The notes below the pieces were generated by a model that made no database searches, was not told where the DNA came from, and saw only the letters and a program-made list of their open reading frames with translations. Source: Nemania diffusa (Eukaryota > Ascomycota > Sordariomycetes > Xylariales > Xylariaceae). From it: a stretch of DNA of 64,000 bases. The position numbers and the translations under genes are program-made. The stretch's first letter is position 1. Every line of letters starts with the position of its first letter. The stretch covers positions 1,527,501-1,591,500 of the forward strand of contig JBBPUQ010000007.1 in NCBI GenBank assembly GCA_038501195.1, in the 5' to 3' direction. Shown piece by piece: positions 1 through 9,871 of the stretch.

Positions 1-1
1 C

Positions 2-727
2 GACCCGAATTTCCCGAAGGTGGCTACAGAGTCATCGAAGGGTGGTCGAATCCGCCTTTATGAGCTTCTATACAAGCAATATTCTCGGTTGCAGTTTACT
101 AGAATCTCCGATAGGCCGCTAGCAATCGCCGGGTTGGAACAGCGACTCATCCGCGCGTTCGACACTCAGGGCGGATATGGCGTGTTTACCCGGTATTTTG
201 GTCGCAGCCTTCTCTGGAAACGCGACGTCACACTGGCACCTATGAAACCTATACAATTCCCGAAGTCGCAGAAATACCAGGTACCGTCGTGGTCATGGAT
301 GGCGTACGAGAGCGCAATCAATTTCATGGACCTACCGTTTGGTCAAATCGACTGGGAGGAAAGAGAAATTCGCTCACCCTGGAACTCTCAGAGCCCTAAT
401 TCTAGCTCAAAAGCGGCGTGGTTTACTACGAGTAGAAATAAAAGGATCGACCTTACAGTAATCGTTCGGGATTTCCTACCATCGGCGGACAAGGGCATTA
501 TATATGACCGAGGGGAGAGACCCGATAATCGAGTAGTTAAATGTGTAATTGTTGGCAGACAGAAGATGAAGGCAAGAGTTGACGGTTCTCGTATTCATTA
601 CGTCCTAATTGTGGCTCGGAAAGTTGGACCTGGGTATGATGCGAGGTACGAAAGAATAGGGGTTGGGGCCTTACCCGGGAGCTCAATTACCCTTGAAGGA
701 ACCGGAGAACCAGGTCAGGTGTTCTGA
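2..727 (+). CDS. HET-domain (heterokaryon incompatibility) protein, 3' part
   Basis: The frame is open from base 2, so the gene begins outside the window; the GTG at 20 is an internal codon, not a start. The visible 241 residues match the region following the HET core in fungal incompatibility proteins. A tract with YSRLQFTRISDRPLAIAGL corresponds to the usual 'YS.. LT...D+L.AlsGi' segment. It is followed by a Gly-rich turn, a 'GRSLLW' motif (normally 'LLW'), and the 'PSWSWMAYE' motif (family form PSWSWAS). HET proteins trigger cell death on meeting a non-self partner; the N-terminal HET core itself cannot be seen here. The stop at 725-727 is clean and no intron is needed. Family assignment rests on these motifs, so the protein could also be a HET-like paralogue. 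Confidence 0.72.
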   Translation, partial: DPNFPKVATESSKGGRIRLYELLYKQYSRLQFTRISDRPLAIAGLEQRLIRAFDTQGGYGVFTRYFGRSLLWKRDVTLAPMKPIQFPKSQKYQVPSWSWMAYESAINFMDLPFGQIDWEEREIRSPWNSQSPNSSSKAAWFTTSRNKRIDLTVIVRDFLPSADKGIIYDRGERPDNRVVKCVIVGRQKMKARVDGSRIHYVLIVARKVGPGYDARYERIGVGALPGSSITLEGTGEPGQVF

Positions 728-1100
728 GATAGCTGGTCCCGAAGGAGATTTCCCGAAGTGCGCTCAAGACATCGTCGATGGGGCTACGAAAGATTTGGTA
801 TAAACCAGTTTGTTTAGTAGCTTTGTAGAATTCGATGGTGCGAGTAGATCCCCTATTCTCGAAGTCAGCACTAGACCTGAACATATCATTTAGTACATTG
901 TCGCAACATATCCGCATCTTTCTGGAATCTTAAAACTTGTCAGCATCGGGCCAAAAAGCTAGACTAAGCCTGGTGAGATGGAAATATTTCGTCAAGGTTT
1001 GGAACTAGCGTAAATACGTATTACACGTCTAGTTTATGACGAAATGGAAAATTGATGTCCTAGTTTAGGAGCTATCTAGATATTATAGGCTACAAGTACC

Positions 1101-1342
1101 TATAAGGAGGAACTACCTATTTAGGACACGCTGGCACTCGCGTGTTTCACTTGCATTTTGAAAAAAAAAAGGCTAGAAAGGACGTTCTGATTTTATTATA
1201 ACATTATTACAACAATGTGCCATTTTATAACACTGCGTACGACATAACATTGTATGGTTCGAAAAGGCTGGAACTGATGTGGCTTAGGCGGCGCAATGTT
1301 GGAAAACCTAAGCGTGTCCTAAAAACGGGTCTCCCCCTATAC
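1101..1342. mobile_element. Short terminal-inverted-repeat element, copy 1 (MITE-like)
   Basis: The left end carries TTTAGGACACGCT and the right end its exact reverse complement AGCGTGTCCTAAA. Outside these, a loosely paired flank ends near TATA on each side. The interior shares the stretch 'TCGAAAAGGCTGGAACT' and its surroundings with the element at about 62.4-62.9 kb, so it belongs to a repeat family. There is no coding capacity, as expected for a non-autonomous DNA element. The outer limits are approximate and a TA target duplication is only suspected. Confidence 0.6.
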
Positions 1343-1535
1343 GTACTTAAGTTCATGTATCAATTTCTTATCTTATCGGTCGGTGCTTAACGCGTAAAGA
1401 CGCGAACTGACGCGCTGCGCTCTCTTTACTTTCGATAATTGGCCCCTCCAACAAACAGCACAGAAGAATTCGAGTCAATTACCTATCTAGTGTTGAATCA
1501 TTGCCGTTCCCACGATTTGCGCCTCACCCCTAACA

Positions 1536-3279
1536 ATGCCACACTCCCTATCGCCAGGATCCCAAGGCTCTCGTGAAGCCGACAAGGGTAACATGGCAGA
1601 TACACCGACGTTGAGTGGCGAGAGCGATGGCGACGTCACAATGGGCGGAACAGGCGGTGACGAAAAGAAGGAGGTCAAACTGGAAGATTTATTTGCAGAC
1701 GTAGATTCCGACGAAGAGTTTCCTAGCTCCATGCCAGATCCAGTCAAGCCTCCATCATCATCACCAATGTATGAATTCCTTGTCTAGCTCGAGCCGGAAT
1801 ATGTATCCTACGATTTTCGCTAATTATGAGAGTAGAGAGAGTGGGAGTGGTGGCATCAGTTCCTCAGATCCCCAACTCATGCGCATGTTCTACCAGCGGT
1901 TATTTCCCTTTCGCTACCTCTTCCAGTGGCTGAATCACAGCCCAACACCGACGAACGACTTCGCCCACCGCGAGTTTGCCTTGACCATAAACGACGCCAC
2001 CGGCAATGAAATATACCTCCGATACCAATCTTACCCTACCTCCGACCTGTAAGCCTACAACACCGCAGCTAGGACTATTGTTATAAGCAGATGATCGCCG
2101 TATACTAACCCATTACACTCCTTTTAGCATCCGAAAAGATATCATCTCAAGGCTACCTACACGTTTCGAAATCGGGCCCGTATACTCAACAAACCCGCGC
2201 GATCGCAAGCAATTGCGAAATCAGAACTCCTTCAGGCCCCTCGCGAAGGAGCTCTGTTTCGATATCGATTTGACAGACTACGACGACATCCGCACGTGCT
2301 GCGACAAGGCCAACATCTGCCTGAAGTGCTGGCAGTTCATGACCATGGCCATCAAAGTCATAGACACGGCGCTGCGGGAGGACTTCGGCTTCAAGCACAT
2401 CATGTGGGTGTACTCGGGCCGTCGTGGCGCGCACGCCTGGGTCTGCGACAAGAAGGCGCGTCTCATGGACGACCAGAAGCGGCGCGCCATCGCGGGCTAT
2501 CTCGAGGTCATCCGGGGCGGCGCGCAGAGCGGGAAGAGGGTCAATTTATGGAGGCCGCTCCATCCACACCTAAGGTAAGCCACCACTTACCGAACTTCCC
2601 ATTCCTATCCCCATGACTCAACCTAGAACCTACCCACTAACCCAACCCTCCCAACAGTCGAAGCCTCGATATCCTAGCTCCGCACTTCCAAGACGACGTC
2701 CTCGAAACCCAAGACCCGTGGGCCGAGAGCAGCCGCGCCGAGCACCTCCTCTCCCTCCTCCCCGACAAGACCCTCAACGAGTCCCTGCGCAAGAAATGGG
2801 ACTCCTCCCCCGGCCGGCCGAGCGCGTCCAAGTGGGCCGACATCGACGCCCTGGCCAAGAGCGGCGCGAGCAAAGGGCTACACGCGCGCGCGCTGCTCGA
2901 GGCCAAGCAGGACGTCGTGCTCGAGTACACGTACCCGCGCCTCGACATCGAGGTCTCCAAGAAGCTCAACCACCTGCTCAAGTCCCCCTTCGTCGTGCAC
3001 CCGGGCACCGGCCGCGTCTGCGTCCCCATCGACACCGCCCGCCTCGACGCCTTCGACCCCATGGCTGTCCCCACCGTCCAGGGCCTCCTCGCCGAGATCG
3101 ACGGCTGGACACCCCCCGAGGACGGCGCCGACAAGGACAAGGCCCCCGCCGACTGGGAGAAGACGGGCCTCAAGCCGTACATCGAGCAGTTCCGCTCCTT
3201 CGTCCTCGCCCTCATGCGCGACGAGCGCGATCCGACGGTCAAGAGGGAGAGGGACGAGGGCGAGGGCATGGACTTTTAG
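1536..3279 (+). CDS. PRI1: DNA primase small (catalytic) subunit
   Basis: Catalytic subunit of the DNA polymerase alpha-primase complex, which makes the RNA primers for replication in the nucleus. Model: join(1536..1768, 1836..2048, 2128..2574, 2658..3279), 504 aa; phases agree at every junction and introns are 67, 79 and 83 nt. Recognisable blocks are 'FYQRLFPFRYLFQWLNHSP', the catalytic Asp pair in 'DIDLTDYDD' (about residues 194/196), Cys residues CC...C..C just after it (zinc site), the 'SGRRGAHAW' nucleotide-binding motif, 'VNLWRPLHPHLR', 'YPRLDIEVSKKLNHLLKSPF' and 'GRVCVP'. The N-terminal acidic 80 residues are poorly conserved in the family. The first acceptor (1835) is the least certain; 1859 also keeps phase. 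The last exon is markedly G+C-rich. Convergent with the HAD gene. Confidence 0.95.
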
Positions 3280-4154
3280 ACTGGGGCTTACCTGTAAAAG
3301 GTGCGCATGTCATGTCAATGAACATGCGCCGGTGAGTGCCGATATGTATTTCCGCATGGTTTTGCGACGAGGGACACGCGCGTCCCGGGCTCTGTGTTTG
3401 GGTTGATCTTTGGAGTTGCGGGATGGTAGGCCAGATATGGGAGCGACTTGTCTTTCTACCTAGGGAGTCTTTGCGCTGGCGATCCATTTCACGGCTGTAT
3501 ATATAATTGCCTAGATACGCATGGATGGGAGTAGGGACTGCAGATTATTTGAATATCACTGTGTCACAGGGGCATGATTAATTCGCCTTCATTCAAGGGC
3601 GCTTGAGTACGTTGTTTGCATGAATTTCATTTTTGATTCCTTGTTTCTGCCTATCTGTTGCCATCTTCGACCAATGAGTGAGTCCTTGAGACGGAAATAG
3701 AATCGGCGATATGCTCATGTGACAAAGCTGTACTTGTGTCAAGTATGTATGTCAGTGTCTGTCTTGTCTGACGGACCAATGACGGGAATAGCGTGCGTAT
3801 TGAGATCTATCATTACAAGCTCGCCTCCAGATCGTCATTTCCTTTATATTAATCCTCTACCGCATCTGTATGAGCGCGGTGGTAGTATCGTGAATTTGTA
3901 ACAGTTTCGAGCCGGGTTTCAAGAGCAAGAGCAGTAGCCAATCACTAAAACCTACCTACCCCCGGTCTCAAATGCAATCGTTGTACAATTTACCCTCTGT
4001 CACGACAACGGTGAAGCGCCTCTTGTGCGTGGCTTCGTTACCGGCCGTGCTGACTTCTACTAGAGAGAATATAGTGTTACTTGCGGGGTTGGCCTTGATC
4101 ATCATCTTCTTTGGCGCTGTTTTCTAGCAATGACTGGGTGGGCTATAGTCCCTC
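3280..4154. other. Intergenic, convergent 3' regions
   Basis: Spacer between the PRI1 stop and the HAD-gene stop on the opposite strand. Small open frames here (for example at 3719-3901) have no recognisable motif. I see nothing beyond presumed 3' UTRs. Confidence 0.6.
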
Positions 4155-6045
4155 TCAATAGAACTTCTGTAGGTCCGGACCCCTAGGGCTAAACCCACCC
4201 TGAGGGCCACTAGGAGACTGCCATTGGCCTCCCTGCTGTGTGAAGGATTGGTTGTGCTGAGGGGCTGGTGCTGGTTGAGATGCCTGGTAACCCCCAAGAG
4301 AAGGGAAAGTATCATCATAAGAAACCCCATTCTGGCTTTCTCGTGGTCCTAGGTCATCCAGCGACCGGTAACCACCTCGTCCGCCGCGACCGCCTCCCCG
4401 GCCTCTTGGGGCACCACGATATCCACGGCCTGAGGATCTGCCTCGAAAGCTACCACGGCCCTCACCACGTCCTTGATAGTTCGAGTTGTGGTGGCCACGT
4501 GAACCGCCGGGGCCTTGTCCGCCGCTGGTAGAACGCTGTTGCCGGTCGTCGCCATCTAGCTTGGCGAATTTCCGCTTATTTCTCTGCGAGGCGAAGCTGT
4601 CGCTCTCGTCTTCTGCGCCGTCTTCGGGCTCGATTCGCAGCATCACCTTCTCACCAACTTCAGTTTCGAATGCGAATGCATTCTCGGGCGGTATAGGCTG
4701 CCAATGCTGAATCTTATTTACATCTGAAGGGCGAGCGGCCCGACGCGTGGCGATGACTACGGATGGAGTGTTAGAATCCGTATGGTATGGCGCCGACGGG
4801 GGAACGGGCTGTAGAGAAACAGCCCATAGATTGTTGTCCCATGATCCTATTCCCATCACACCCCACCGCATCTTGGCATGCATTCCGCCGATCTTCTCTA
4901 ATACATGAGGAGGACACGGTCTTGGGGTGATGATGACTGCATTCGCCTGGTACTTGACCTCGTTATCGGGTAAGTGAGGGGCGACTAGTGCGATCAGTCG
5001 CTTGGTATCTTCTGGCTTGATCATGTAACTGGTGAAAAACACAGTCTTCCTTATGACCAGGCGTTCGGATCGACCTCGTTTTGATCGGCTGCCGACTATC
5101 GCGTTGTGGCTATTGATTAGATGTTGTACCTCGGCGACCTCAACGACTGGGTCTAGGTTTGTGGAGATGTCTGCAACGGGAATCACTTCTCCTGCAATGG
5201 GACCGCGCGTGGTCAATCCTCGCGAGGCCTGCTGCTGCTCGTTGTATCCAACTAGAAACTCCCGGAATCCAGCCACATGCTTAGGGCGGTCTTCGTATAT
5301 GCGAATCTCTTGCGCATGCTTGTATGTCTCCATGACAGATTTGAGAAAGGCCTGTTTGAACAGCATGGTGTTATTGAATCGCTCACTATTCGGACCAACC
5401 TCGGGCTTCAGCCCCATCAAGTCAAATTCCAAGCCTTTGCTCTTGACAATGCGCTTGATGAGGTCAGAGAAGCCGCGCTCACTGCGGCCAGTTAAGAGCA
5501 CGCAGAGGGCGTCCTTCTGCTTCATGCTCAGCTGGACCAGCTCGACAATCTTCTCGTTCCACCAGCCGTTCCATGCACGAGGCTCTTCACGCTCGACGCC
5601 ATCGCCAGTCGCAGCCAGGATGCGCGAGTCGTGCCACCAGCCGCCGTTGACGAAGATATCAGGGCTCCCTAGGCGACCCAGTGTCGTGCTATTCCAAAGT
5701 TTTGGATTGGGCAGGGGTGTCTGGAACAAGGTATTGTCGAAATCGTAGACATGAATCGTGCTGATCTTGTCGGGGACTGCAACGGTGAATTGACGTTAGC
5801 GAGGCTTTGCGGGCGACTCAATTTTCATTCAATTAGGGTATGATGAGGATACCGTGCGACTCACCAGGAAGCTGCGCGTCTAGTATGGACCATCTGTTAA
5901 GGGCTGTGATAGTGTAAAGACCATTCGCTGGGCCGTTCGCTGAACCGTTGGGGACTCCATTCCCATGCCTCGCGTTCCCAAACCTCGACCCCATGCTGCC
6001 GCGCAAAAGTTGGCGGATACTCGAGAGGAGTTTGGGCAGAAACAT
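4155..6045 (-). CDS. HAD-superfamily 'Swiss Army Knife RNA repair-like' protein with RGG tail
   Basis: Model: complement(join(4155..5776, 5865..6045)), 600 aa. The intron has donor GTGAGT and acceptor TTGCAG, and joins '...LDAQLP' to 'VPDKISTIHVYDFDNTLF'. The HAD nucleophile motif DxDxT is present as D72-F-D74-N-T76, followed by 'LLTGRSE' (about 154-160) and 'RIYEDRPKH', which match fungal HAD_SAK_1 proteins. A middle segment near residues 250-370 is the usual second conserved block. The last third is low complexity with an RGG/RG cluster typical of RNA-binding proteins. The domain family was proposed to act in RNA repair from genomic context; substrate and activity are not known. The start ATG at 6045 precedes a Gly/Asn-rich leader. 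Divergent from the DUF167 gene with a 672-bp spacer. Confidence 0.85.
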
Positions 6046-6717
6046 GCACTAGATTAGATGGCCATGCTGAGATTTGGATTGATGCGACGTCGGCCTTGAA
6101 ACTCTAGCGGCTCGAGGTGTCGATGGCCGGGGAGTTGAGGAAAAAATGCTGGTGTCTTGAGAGGGTGATTGATGTTTGTACCTTCACTAAGCTAGCCGTA
6201 CATACAGATTGACCTACCTAGACGGGATACCTGCATGGTCCTGCAGGTAAGTCTACAGAAACCCCTTACCAAAAGTGGAGCTGATACAAGAGGTACAAGC
6301 TCCACTTTTTGCGAACAACATAAATAGGTACATAAGGTACCTATGGTTTGTACCTGCAGTGCAGGTGCGCAACTTATAAGTGCATACCTATATATACCTA
6401 GGTAGGTAAGTAATCCTCATTAACAAGCAACATTACATCTACATGTTACCGCTTGCTACCTCCACATGTAAGTAGGTAGTCATCTGATATTTGCCTACAT
6501 TATTGTTAAATCGGCAAAACAAGTCCCAGAGGCCCGAGTCTAGAAACATCCCCCATTAAGAAAGCCCGCATAATCAGAAAATCCTTATGTCAAGTTCATG
6601 AGAAATTGGAAATCGGATTCTAAACAATCGCGTGTATTTCACATGTTGAACAGTTACTTGCATCTATAATTGATTGTCTAGAAACATTGCTAACCAGCCA
6701 GCAGCCTGCACACCACA
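6046..6717. other. Divergent intergenic region rich in CCTA/TAGG motifs
   Basis: Shared upstream region of the HAD and DUF167 genes. Between about 6320 and 6480 it carries many overlapping copies of short palindromic words such as GGTACCTA, CCTAGGTAGG and TACCTATATATACC. No open frame of note. A promoter role is inferred only from the gene orientation. Confidence 0.5.
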
Positions 6718-7182
6718 ATGTCAGCTCGAGCAGCTATTAGCCTCGTGAAACAAAAATCGTCAGCCGACATCTTGCAACTGCGCTGTCATGTGCGGCCAGG
6801 CGCCAGCAAGGCACGCGAAGGGGTGGTCGATATTACTGATGAAGTTGTCGAGCTCTGTGTATCTGCCCCACCGCAAGACGGCAAGGCCAATAAAGCCGTC
6901 TTGGAAGTCCTCAGCGAAGTAAGCGACCCCCCTTCCATTCCCAATACCAGAGTGCAAATTTAGGGACCTTAATGCATTGAGTTGCTCTAGCAGTGTTTTC
7001 GTGCTTACATGGGTTAGGCCCTCGGCATGCCCAAATCCGACTTGCAAATTACCCATGGGTTGAAGTCTAGGGATAAGACTGTCAGTCTGTCTAGTGCCTC
7101 TTTCACGCGCCGACACCCGGGCGAGGTGACAGACATCATCCAATTTGTTAAGGAAAGACTACATCCCGCAGAGTTATCTTGA
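6718..7182 (+). CDS. DUF167 / UPF0235 (YggU-like) family protein
   Basis: Model: join(6718..6918, 7018..7182), 121 aa, with one 99-nt intron (donor GTAAGC, acceptor TTAG). The second exon is open only to the TGA at 7180-7182. The family signature is clear: 'LRCHVRPGASKAREGV' near residues 20-37, 'ELCVSAPPQDGKANKAVLEVLSE' around 45-67, then 'GMPKSDLQITHGLKSRDKTV' in exon 2. These match the small bacterial YggU fold and its eukaryotic homologues (human C15orf40). The length of about 120 residues is normal. The molecular function of this conserved family is unknown. Convergent with the complex I subunit gene, with 390 bp between stops. Confidence 0.9.
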
Positions 7183-7572
7183 GGAAGACTAGACTTATAC
7201 CAAAAAAAATCTGTATTGGAATCCCAGATCGGGTTGGAAATCTGTTACGAATGACGTTAGCCATGTGCCTAAAACCAAAATTTGACATCGTGGTTCATGG
7301 ACGGCCCAGAAAATCAGGAATGATAGAACAATGTGGTGATAGACTAATCATGCTCATAAATGAGTCATAAACAGCCTCTAAGGAAACTCATCATGGAAAA
7401 GGCGCTGGAAAATTAGGTTATGTCGGGAAACGCTTACCAATCGCGAGTCGTGTCTAGCTCCATGGAGGTAGCAGAGACACGGTGAGAACAGCTGATAAAG
7501 GAAGATCCGATTGTCTACACAAGACATCTCATTATATATGTACAGACCTGTATGATTCAGGCGCTTATCTCT

Positions 7573-8378
7573 TCATTCCGCTAACGTTGAAACGGGTTTG
7601 ATCTCGACGCCGTATTTCTCCTTCAGTCTCTCACGTCTCCGTTCTTCGTATCCGGGTGGTTTGATTCCTATGTAGCCAGATTAGAAACGTCGAGGGTGGG
7701 TGTGATAAACTGGGCATGTTCCGTAGAAATTAACATACCTCTGCCCTCTCCAATCTCCGCAATAGTCTCTTCTATTGGACGTCTGCGGTTCTTTCGAAGA
7801 TATTCCTTGCGTTCGTACTCATCCATTCCTTCCACCTCAGTCCGCTTGCCGCGTAGGCTGCCACCTGTATAATCGAAAACAGTCATGACGACCGCGAAGA
7901 CGGCACCAATGCCGATGATGCGTGGCATACGACCGGCTGATCCAACTGGGTTAGTTCTTGGTCAATCTATACGCCTAGATCTAGGTATGTTATACTTTTT
8001 AATCCCAATGTAGCACCACCTAGGAAGGAGGCGACAGTTGTGTTGAAAGTATCATCTTTCTCGCGCAGGTTGGCAGTGGCATCCTTAGAGAAGCTATAGA
8101 CAGTTCCTAGGGCAGCTGTGAAGCTCGTGTCAGTAACGGCAATGCAGTGTACAGAAACTAGATGAATTCGTACTGAGGGAGGCGATGGTGCCGCCGGTCC
8201 GGGTGAAGACACCCCAGACTCCGACATTTTGCTTTGCGAGGGAATTCTGTATGGTGGAGAGTAGGAGACCAGCTCCACCACCAAACACAGCACCCCGGAT
8301 ACCGGACTTGATGGCATCTTTCGAGTGAAATGGTTTTGGCTCCTCCGCCGGTCTCTGGATGGGATAAGGATTCGCCAT
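7573..8378 (-). CDS. Mitochondrial complex I subunit, NDUFA11/B14.7-type (Tim17-like fold)
   Basis: Model: complement(join(7573..7667, 7739..7936, 7996..8115, 8174..8378)), 205 aa, four exons with consistent phases. The protein starts MANPYPIQRPAEEPKPFHSK and has a Gly-rich first membrane segment ('IRGAVFGGGAGLLLS'). It continues with 'FTRTGGTIASL', then 'NTTVASFLGGATLGLKTGRM' and 'GIGAVFAVVMTVFDYTGG'. A charged tail follows, 'YERKEYLRKNRRRPIEETI', ending 'KPVSTLAE'. This order matches the fungal NADH:ubiquinone oxidoreductase 21.3-kDa-b subunit, an inner-membrane accessory subunit of the proton-pumping arm. Related Tim17-family translocase subunits are the main alternative, but the TGRM and tail blocks favour complex I. 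Confidence 0.88.
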
Positions 8379-9871
8379 CTTCAGCTAGCCGGGCGGGCGG
8401 TCGTAATTGGAAGCTGGAGGAGTGTAAGTAGAAGGTTGAACGAGTAGACAGTAGTAGCTAGGAGCTTTAGTCAATTAGATTGGTCTGATTCGAGGCCTTT
8501 TCAACCGGAGTTTCCCCTATTGGTCTAATGAATCACTACCTAAGCAGTAAACCCCCACATACCGGAGCTGGACTTACCTCTGCTCCGTTTCGCTTTTTAC
8601 CCACCTAAGCACAGAATACCTGTGACTTACGTAAGGTATGCCGTTACAGCCTATGGCATCTAGGTAGGCACCTATATATGCTAAGATTTGGGTACGTCAG
8701 CGGGACAAGGCAACCAGCATAGGTACCTACACAGCACCCGGGCACATCTCTACGGCGAGTCTAGAGGTACCTAAGTACAGTACAGCCAATCAAGGCTTCT
8801 TCTGGTGGGCCTGGGCCATCGACTCCAGCGGAGGCTCAGGGACCATGACCTAAAGCTCACAGATGAAAGATCAACCAACGACGCAGTAAACTCTCGCCCA
8901 TCAACGCATCTGTCGTCGAGCATGATACCCCCAAACATGTGTCGTTCTCAACTCCATTTTATTTTGAGCGCCTCTGTTTGTCTATAATACCCCATAGCGC
9001 TGCAGCTCTTCGTTTGCATTTTTGCATCGTCATCATCGTCCCCATCGAAGAATAGAGACGGAGAGAAGGGGGAAGAGAGAGAGAGAGAGAGAGACGGTCA
9101 CTGGCGACCCCACCAAACCACGGCACAGCACAAGCTGTCGCAACATTATTTCGTGGGCCAGCAGCAACGTCGCATAGGTGCTCCACACACTGCCTACCTA
9201 CTGCGTATATCAACAAGAAGCTACTCGTACCGACGACGGTTTCGTCGTTGCTGCTGTAACGCCGGTATCACGGTTAGCCCGTGGCCCAGTTCGTCCGTCA
9301 TAGCAAAGGTACCCTCCTTCCCCATTTCCCTCTTTCTGCCTCATGCGTGCATGCGTAGCCTCTCGATCGTCAGATGCCCACATGCTATCTGAGGCAGGCA
9401 TGCATTGGGTGTCGTACTGTTCAACGCTTAGTGCGACGCAACTTAGGGTCTCGACGTGTTAAAAGTAGTTATATCTTCTTTTTGTTCGCGCGTCTCGGTC
9501 CTCTAAGCAGATGACATGTCTTGTCTCTGAAATGAAGCCCACGCCGGGGTTTATACTATAGCTATCCTACCCCTGACTTCCCACTTTTTCCTCTGTGCCG
9601 TACTGCCAGTGCCTAACTATACTCTCAGCTTCAGCCAAGCAATATCGCTAACTTTATTTCTAGGCATTAAAGCTATGAATCTGGTAGTGTTCCTTGTCGT
9701 ATTGACGGAACTTTAACGAGTACTGTGACATGAAGCTCGGGTTGGGCCTTCGCACTTGACGATTTAACTCACGGACACCTAAAATCGCCAGGCTGTGGCC
9801 TATTTCCGCTTACCTAATAACTCTAGAATTTGATACACACGGGCAGGAGACATTCGAATATTGTCATCACC
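8379..9871. other. Intergenic/upstream region between complex I subunit and UBP2 genes
   Basis: About 1.5 kb with no convincing coding frame. It contains CCTA/TAGG-type words around 8640-8770 and a (GA)n tract near 9074-9094. It probably holds both promoters and a long 5' UTR for the UBP2 gene; this is inference from gene orientation only. Confidence 0.45.
9074..9094. repeat. (GA)n microsatellite
   Basis: A run of about ten GA dinucleotides seen directly in the sequence, in the upstream region of the UBP2 gene. Confidence 0.9.

Noticed and set aside
2613..3335. 240-codon plus-strand frame overlapping the last PRI1 exon
   Set aside because: Arg/Pro-rich translation caused by G+C-rich DNA in a different frame from the well-supported primase exon.
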